From Atherinomorus stipes (taxonomy: Eukaryota > Chordata > Actinopteri > Atheriniformes > Atherinidae), in NCBI GenBank assembly GCA_023101725.1, contig JALJCO010001098.1, positions 620,001 through 684,000 of the forward strand: a DNA stretch of 64,000 nt, read 5' to 3'. This document shows positions 58,062 to 64,000 of this stretch, piece after piece; the first letter of the stretch is position 1; each line of letters opens with the position of its first letter. The notes beneath the pieces were generated by a model. It searched no databases. It saw only the letters and a program-made list of their open reading frames with translations, and was not told the DNA's origin. Made by a program: the position numbers and the translations under genes.

Positions 58062-59485
58062 ACAGCGATTTACAGATTTTTCATAAAGGCCTTTATGTAT
58101 GTGACAAGTAAAACTTCCCACCTCAAGTTAATGCTTGTAAATGATCGTAAACATAATTAAGAAAGAAAAACTGGTTTTGCCCCCCCACCCCAATGTCACG
58201 CCTGATGAATGGGAAAAGTGAGTTTCCATTAAACTTTTGCAATAAACTGATTTGTTTAAAAAGAAAAAAAAAACTTTCATGATATTTGGAAGTTTTTCTA
58301 AATATAGGTTTTTCCATTACCAGTTTCTTGCTGCAATATTTAGGTTTTGCAAGGTTCTAGGCGTGATGGAAACAGAGCTAATGTCTCTCTCTACTCCAAC
58401 ATATCTTAAGTTAATGACTCACAGTGCTCAGCTTGATAGGCTATTGGTTCTATTTAAAGTGCATCTTTCATGTTCTTTATAAAAAGGCAGAAAATCATTC
58501 CCTGGGATGAGGCAGTAACTGCTATTTCTCCCGAGTGGACAGGAAGTGTTTCTTTAAAACGGAGGGCGAGGGGATAAAACGTTCCTTAACAAACCACGCG
58601 TGGTTTTGGAATCATGTGACCTCTGACGTCAGAGTAGGTGAAGTCATATGAATTCTACAGCCAGCCAATGCTAAAGAATAACCAATAAACAGGGAGACAA
58701 CAGCAGATTAGCAGCTAGACATCATCTTTCTTAACATCCGTCTTCTTTCTAAATCTCACCTCTACATCTGAGGCTTAACTCTTCCGGCTAGCAGCTTCTT
58801 GATCGCTGCCAGAGACATCCTCTTCTCCTTGGACTGACTCGGCCACAGCAGGGTTCTGGCAATGTTAGCTTAGCTTTAGCCGGCGCAGCTGCTGGAGCTT
58901 CTGCCAGGTTTCTCGCTGTTCCTCTCAACATCAAGCTCAAACCTGGAGGCGGGACTCAAACTCCTGTACACATGATCCTTAACGCTCTGCGCTGGCCGTC
59001 CCTTTCTTTTCCTACTGAGAGAGCGGTGGCACCAGAGTCATGGAGACCTGAGAGAGATGACTCACTCCCTGCTGCCACGACAGAGCGGGACGTGGGTTTT
59101 CCTCGCTGCCTTTTCAGCACAAAATCCTGAGAAAAGTGAGGATTTCCAACCGCAGAGTGACTAGAAGAGGAAGGAAACTCTCGTCCCTCCAGACTGAACT
59201 CACGTTTGGCTTCCAGAACGTTTTCTCTTCCTTCCAGGACGATTCATGTCGGCTCTTCGGTCACTTTCAGCGGCTCACACTGACTTTTCCTCCACATTTT
59301 GTCTCCGAAAATACGTAGAAGCATTTTGTATGAGCCGTGAGACGGTGTTGCTGTTAGCAGAGACATCTGAGGACAGAGTCAAAAGGGAAAATGTCCTGCC
59401 GCTGGGTTTGTTGAGATGTAACGGAGCCGATTGTTGTGGGGGTACGGATGCGGTCCCTGTTCGGCGGGCATACATGTTTCAGATC
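58062..59485. other. No gene recognised; MITE scrap near 58395-58470
   Basis: 'ACTCCAACATATCTTAAGTT' and 'GCTCAGCTTGATAGGCT' resemble the interior of the CAGTG-ended MITEs nearby. 58560-59330 is fairly GC-rich but without splice-bounded open frames that I can defend. Confidence 0.35.
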
Positions 59486-59698
59486 ACTGTTTCCCAACCC
59501 TGGTCCTCGAGGCACACTGTCCTGAAGACTTTCCACGTTGCCCTGTTGAAAAACAGCTGACTCACATTAATGGATCAGTGGAAGAATGGTGCAGAGCTCA
59601 TCAGAGATCCATTTAGTTTGAATCAGCCGTGTCCTAGCAGGGCAAAATGGAAGGTCTTCAGGATAGTGTGCCTTGAGGACCAGGGTTGGGACTCACTG
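59486..59698. mobile_element. hAT-like MITE, 213 bp
   Basis: Inverted ends of about 55 bp: left CACTGTTTCCCAACCCTGGT, right on the reverse strand CAGTGAGTCCCAACCCTGGT, both continuing CCTC-AGGCACACT-TCCTGAAG and on to TTGCCCTG. A short unpaired centre lies between. No ORF. Confidence 0.72.
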
Positions 59699-61432
59699 TC
59701 CCAGATGATCTGCTAGAGCGGAGTCTACTGCCTCTAAATGGAGAGTCATCAGCAACTGTTGCTTAAACACACTGAAAATCTCAACGAATACATAATGATG
59801 GTTGCTAAAATAAATCAGAAACAGATTTTTTTTAAACGGTCTAAAGACCATAGACCTCTAAAAGGTGTAAATGTATGACGCCAAGCATCTTGTACACGAT
59901 CTAAAAATGAAAACTAATCGAGGTGTGACAAAACTATTTTTTTTCAATGTTATTTTCATGTCTCTACATATAGCTGTTGCGTTCAGCATTAAAGCTGTGA
60001 TGAATTCAGAGTCGCCTCCTCCTGCTGTGATCCATGCTTTTTATCTGTAGAGTCGGGAGCGTTCGCCTCGCCCTACGTCATTTCCGGTCTGCTGGGGGCG
60101 CCATTTTCAGACGGAGTGGCAGGAAAGCCCTGTTGTACTCATATTTGTACATTTTTACATTGCCAATGTTCAGTGTGGACCTTATACACTACAAAGGCTT
60201 CTACATGTTTAAAGTGAAAATCGGCCTTTAATTTGAGTCAGGCGTGTTAGAGGAGAAACATGGAAAACCTGCAGGACTGCTGCCCTCGTACGACTGAATT
60301 GAGCAGCCCAGGTTGACAGAGTTTTACATGTTATTTGCTGCCACCTAAAGAGTTGCAATTCCTGTGCTACGTCCCCCCTCGTGTTGTTTTTCTTGGTGCA
60401 GTCATGGTCTTTGGACACGTTTTGGCTTCTGTTGCCACATCTTAATCGGAATTCCACAATTTACTCTGAGCTTTGGCTTCCCTCTGTGTTTACGTAATGG
60501 TTCCAACGCTACATTGATTAAAACATCATTTCATGCTACATTGATGTTAGTTTGTAAGATGTAGGTCATAGCAGCAGCCACACAGCAGGATAATCATCTC
60601 TGTCTTTCTCCAGTCACAAGACTGACAACAGTGGTTTTAGCTGCCAGTGCTCAGTGTGTGGGTGTAATACTTACAATTCTTTAATTATCACCCCCCCCCC
60701 GGTGCCTTTAAAGATGGCCAGCTTTCATGTGGGACAGCCAAGAACCACACACTGTATACCAAACTTAACACAATCTGGGAGTGGAAGCTGAGAAAAGTGG
60801 AGTTTCAATGCAAAGTGATGCAGTGTGAGAGCAATTAGTTACAGATGAAGTAATCAGGAGCAGGTGATCTCAATCAGGTAATCAGGAGGAATCCAGAAGG
60901 ACAGGGTGAAGCTGCAGAAAAGAAACATGGCGCGATATGAATGTAAAGAAAGTCAAAAGAAAAAAACAAGATGACTGAGGTTGTCATGTCTTTGAATAAA
61001 TAGCTTCCCATTTGTCAAAAGAGACATCTGTTTGCTGAAACTCACCGCTGCCTTTTGTCAAAACAACTTCCTTCATTTAACTTATTCAATTTCAGCTTTT
61101 TATGTCCTTATTTTCTTTAACGTTTGTTTTTAATGTACTTTTAATACATTTTCTGCACCTCGCTGTAACCTCTAAGGTTTTCAGTAAATTACTTTGAATT
61201 GTCTTGTAATGAATTGTGCTATACAAATGAGCTTGTTTCTATCTTGCCTAGTACATACGAAAAGTCAGCTGATTGAAGATTTTGTCACAACACCTTTAAT
61301 GAAAACATGCCCAGCAGGTGTTTTTTATCAATTTGTGTCAAATTGGGTTTTGGTCACTTGTCTCTTGTGGAAAGTATTAGAAAAAATAAAGATGAGCATG
61401 TCCTTTAAAAGCACATTTACATGCGTAAACGG
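59699..61432. other. No gene recognised; MITE fragment 60235-60320 and a C run at 60690-60699
   Basis: 60235-60320 holds 'AAAACCTGCAGGACTGCTGC' and 'GAATTGAGCAGCCC', an end fragment of the same MITE group. The rest is unassigned. Confidence 0.35.
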
Positions 61433-61600
61433 TAGGGATGTCCAATATTATCGGCCAATATCAGCATTCAAATGTGATATCGTAAAATATCAGTGTCTGT
61501 TTTTTGGACCTATATTTCTGCTGTTTGGGGAATTGTATTTCCAGTGTGTAAAGTGTTTGACAGCAGCGTGAATGAAAAAAAGCACAGGTGAGTTTGACAT
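61433..61600 (+). mobile_element. Left end of a hAT-like element
   Basis: It starts TAGGGATGTCCAATATTATC and continues with 'CGGCCAATATCAGCATTCAA', a common terminal sequence of fish hAT elements. No right end found, so the element is truncated or its boundary is lost; the stop coordinate is nominal. Confidence 0.5.
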
Positions 61601-62094
61601 TTTTAACTGAACAACAGCAAAAAACATTTTGTTTACCTTTTTCCATTATTTTAAATAAATGAATAAATATAACATTTCCATGGGTTTCAACACATACAAA
61701 AACTATTCAAACAATTTTGTTTTGCTTACTTAAAAAAAAAAAAATGTCGAGGACTGGTGAATAATTCCACCAATGCCAAAGAGCAGAGTGTAGAACAGCT
61801 GAGCCGAACTGTCTCCACCAGGCTGACAGGCAGCTCAAATGTACTGGATAAAAGCAGTTTTCATGGGGGCTCAGCAGGAGAAATCAGCTTTGTTCTTTTT
61901 TAGATGGATTCAGTGATTTTATTGATTCTTCTCACGCTACAGAGAGCAACAAAGAAAAAAAAAGCTAAACAAAAAACAGTTTCCTTGAGTACTGGCCTTT
62001 ACAATTTCACTTCTGTCCAATGGGAGAAAAGCTCGTTTTCTGTGCTGCAGGGAGAAATCTAGATGGATGGAAAGATCTAGAGGATATAACGGAA
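61601..62094. other. No gene recognised
   Basis: Unassigned sequence with a 13-base A run near 61732-61744. Confidence 0.4.
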
Positions 62095-62430
62095 TGCTAT
62101 TTTTGCAACTGTAAATTTAGCTGTACACAACTGCCATTTATTTACGGTATTTTCTTTCAATAATAAAAATGAAAACAGTACAAAAATATTGTTTTACAAA
62201 ACATATTCATAAATTTACAGTGAAAAACTGACCACTTCTATAAATTACTGTGGCAATGTTATTATAGTATGCCGTTTGGTAACCGTAACTTCTGACACAA
62301 CTGTTATTTATTCATGGTAGTTTACAGCAAAAATAACAGTTAAATACCACAAATTTGCAGCTGTAGTTTACACCTTTTTTACTGTAATTTTTACGATGAA
62401 AAAATGGCAACCACAGCTGCCAGTTTTACA
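62095..62430. mobile_element. EnSpm/CACTA-like subterminal repeat fragment
   Basis: Repeated ACTGTAAATTTA, TTTACAGTG, AACTGTTATTTATTC and TAACAGTTAAATACC phrases, with TGGCAACCACAGCTGCCAGT at the end, resemble the subterminal region of CACTA elements. Clear CACTG ends were not found. Confidence 0.5.
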
Positions 62431-63612
62431 AGTAGAAGTACCAGTAATTTCTATTTTTCTACATCTGTTTCTTGTCTTATTAGCTTGGAAAGTATGGGCT
62501 TCTTCTGCAACTCAGTCTCAAAAGAGCAAAATCCCATAAAGGAAAATGGAACTATCCTTTTTTTTTTTTTTTTTTTGCAAAAGTTGTGTTTTTGTTTTGT
62601 TTTCCAAAACCTAAAAGTCAGAATAAAACTGTGGTTCTTTACAACAGACTTCATAAAGTAAGTATTTATCAGAAATTGTCTTTTTAAAGAAGGCCATGAA
62701 ATATTTGCTGCTCTGGATGACTTTTATTTAGCTGGGTTTAGGCAAAAACAGCTCTTTGGACTGTAAATGTTGCAGACCCCTGCGTTATTTGGTTGAAATA
62801 GAGAATAAATGAATAAATCTCAACATCTGAGCCAAATTAGTGATAGTTAACTGTTTGAAAGCGCTTCTATTCTCTAACTGCTTCTATCAGTAATGGTTTA
62901 GTGCTGCATGGCTGTTAGTTTGACATGAATTTTAGAAGAAAAGTATCACAGGAGGACTTCAGCCCAGTGCGCACAATTCTCTATGCCATCCAGATAAAAA
63001 CTGATCAACATGAGGGGATATCTGTAGTTTTGGCTAAAACAGGGACAGAAGATGTTCATTTTAACATGTGAAATTCAATAAAACAAACAAATCTAGAAAA
63101 ATCATATGATGTGTGCTCCATCTCAGACCATATTCATGCAACGGGGAAGTAAACAGAGGTGGAATCATATTTTCAACCACTGAACTGAAAACAGAGTAGT
63201 TACCAGATCAAATATTTTTTAGTCCAAGAGATCACGAAACATCAGCGTGATGTTTGGAATCTGTGTTGTTCTTCATCTTCTCAGCTTGTGATAGGTACCA
63301 TTGTGGAGTCTCCACACAGCAGACATGACTTTGTAAGCAGCATCATCAGCAGCTGTCTCACTGTGCAGCTTGCAGTGAAATACATGATGGATAAAATCAC
63401 ACAGTATGGTGCTGCCTTCAGAGCTTTGTGTGCAGGTGCAGCTTCTCTTCAGAAAAACAGCAGTGGTGGTGGAGAAGGTGTCCTCAGGTGAAGCAGGAGA
63501 TCGCCTCTTTCTAGCCATGTCATGCATGAATTATTGAAAAAGACTGTCTTTGTGTATCGAGCTCAGCCAATCCATATTGGAGTCCTGGGGATGGGATAAT
63601 AAGGACGTATGA
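62431..63612. other. No gene recognised
   Basis: A T run of about 18 near 62559-62576. Frames at 63273-63527 overlap on both strands and have no domain. Confidence 0.4.
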
Positions 63613-63793
63613 CAGTGGTGGGGAACCTTGTCCATGATTCTCTGCTCCGACACACCTGGTTCATATTAATAAGTCACTGTGCAGAACTTGATAGGCTTTT
63701 GATCCATTTTCTTTATAATCAGGTGTGCTGGAGGGGGACACATAGAAAACCTGCAGGACTGCAGTCCTCGAGGACCAGAGTTCCCCACCACTG
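63613..63793. mobile_element. hAT-like MITE, 181 bp
   Basis: The ends are CAGTGGTGGGGAAC on both strands, a perfect 14-bp inverted repeat. The interior has the 'CTCCGACACACCTGGTTCAT' and 'AAACCTGCAGGACTGCAGTC' phrases of the MITE group also seen at 26.8, 59.5 and 60.2 kb. Confidence 0.72.
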
Positions 63794-64000
63794 CTGTTTG
63801 GCCTGCACGTTTACATGTTTATTTAACACACGTTTATTCATTTGCAATATTTGTTTTTCTTATTCTTACCCTTTACCTTATTGCTGTTCTTAAATACTAT
63901 TATCGATATACAATCATCCTTGTACTATGAGTTATTGACTTTATTTTATTGTACAACTGTAAAGATACACCAGACCTGCCAGTGTCTCTTTTAAACATTT

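Overview
This window reads as a stretch of teleost fish nuclear DNA lying between genes or inside a large intron. The evidence is the repeat content: a V-SINE core, Tc1-like elements with the teleost-type 'GGTACACC' inverted repeats, EnSpm/CACTA elements with CACTG ends, PIF/Harbinger elements with 3-bp TWA duplications, TTAA-flanked elements, hAT-type miniature elements and 5'-truncated LINE ends. No open reading frame exceeds 229 codons, and that longest one is a low-complexity artefact of a polypurine tract. I found no convincing host exon, tRNA, rRNA or other RNA gene, and nothing prokaryotic (no operons, ribosome binding sites or CRISPR). The species cannot be fixed; the repeat mix suggests a spiny-rayed fish or relative.

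Layout. 1-6.4 kb: mostly featureless, with a LINE 3' end, a perfect 47-bp palindrome and a V-SINE scrap. 6.4-10.4 kb: a Harbinger element carrying a broken Myb/SANT-like ORF, a duplicated block, a diverged minisatellite and a 0.9-kb polypurine region. 12.6-23.7 kb is transposon-dense: a CACTA MITE, a near-complete but broken Tc1-like element, a LINE end, a 1.5-kb TTAA-flanked element with a 103-codon ORF, a second inverted Tc1 relic, a TTAA MITE, a third Tc1 fragment and a 1.2-kb TTAA element. 23.7-31.8 kb: mostly unassigned, with a long-hairpin MITE and a (GT)22 microsatellite. 31.8-34.2 kb: two LINE remnants in opposite orientation, one split by a V-SINE with a 10-bp target duplication, the other split by a hAT-like element that itself holds a tRNA-type SINE. 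36-46 kb: a purine tract, Harbinger elements and a hAT MITE. 48.5-52.1 kb: a CACTA-ended 3-kb element nested in a TTAA-type element. 55.4-58.1 kb: a Harbinger MITE and a 1.15-kb composite palindrome. 58-64 kb: small hAT-like MITEs and fragments.

The elements do not form a pathway. The window is a record of successive insertions, and its value lies in the datable nesting and in unusual structures, above all the composite palindrome at 56.9-58.1 kb. Family assignments come from terminal sequences, target duplications and recognised protein motifs read by eye; none was checked by database search.
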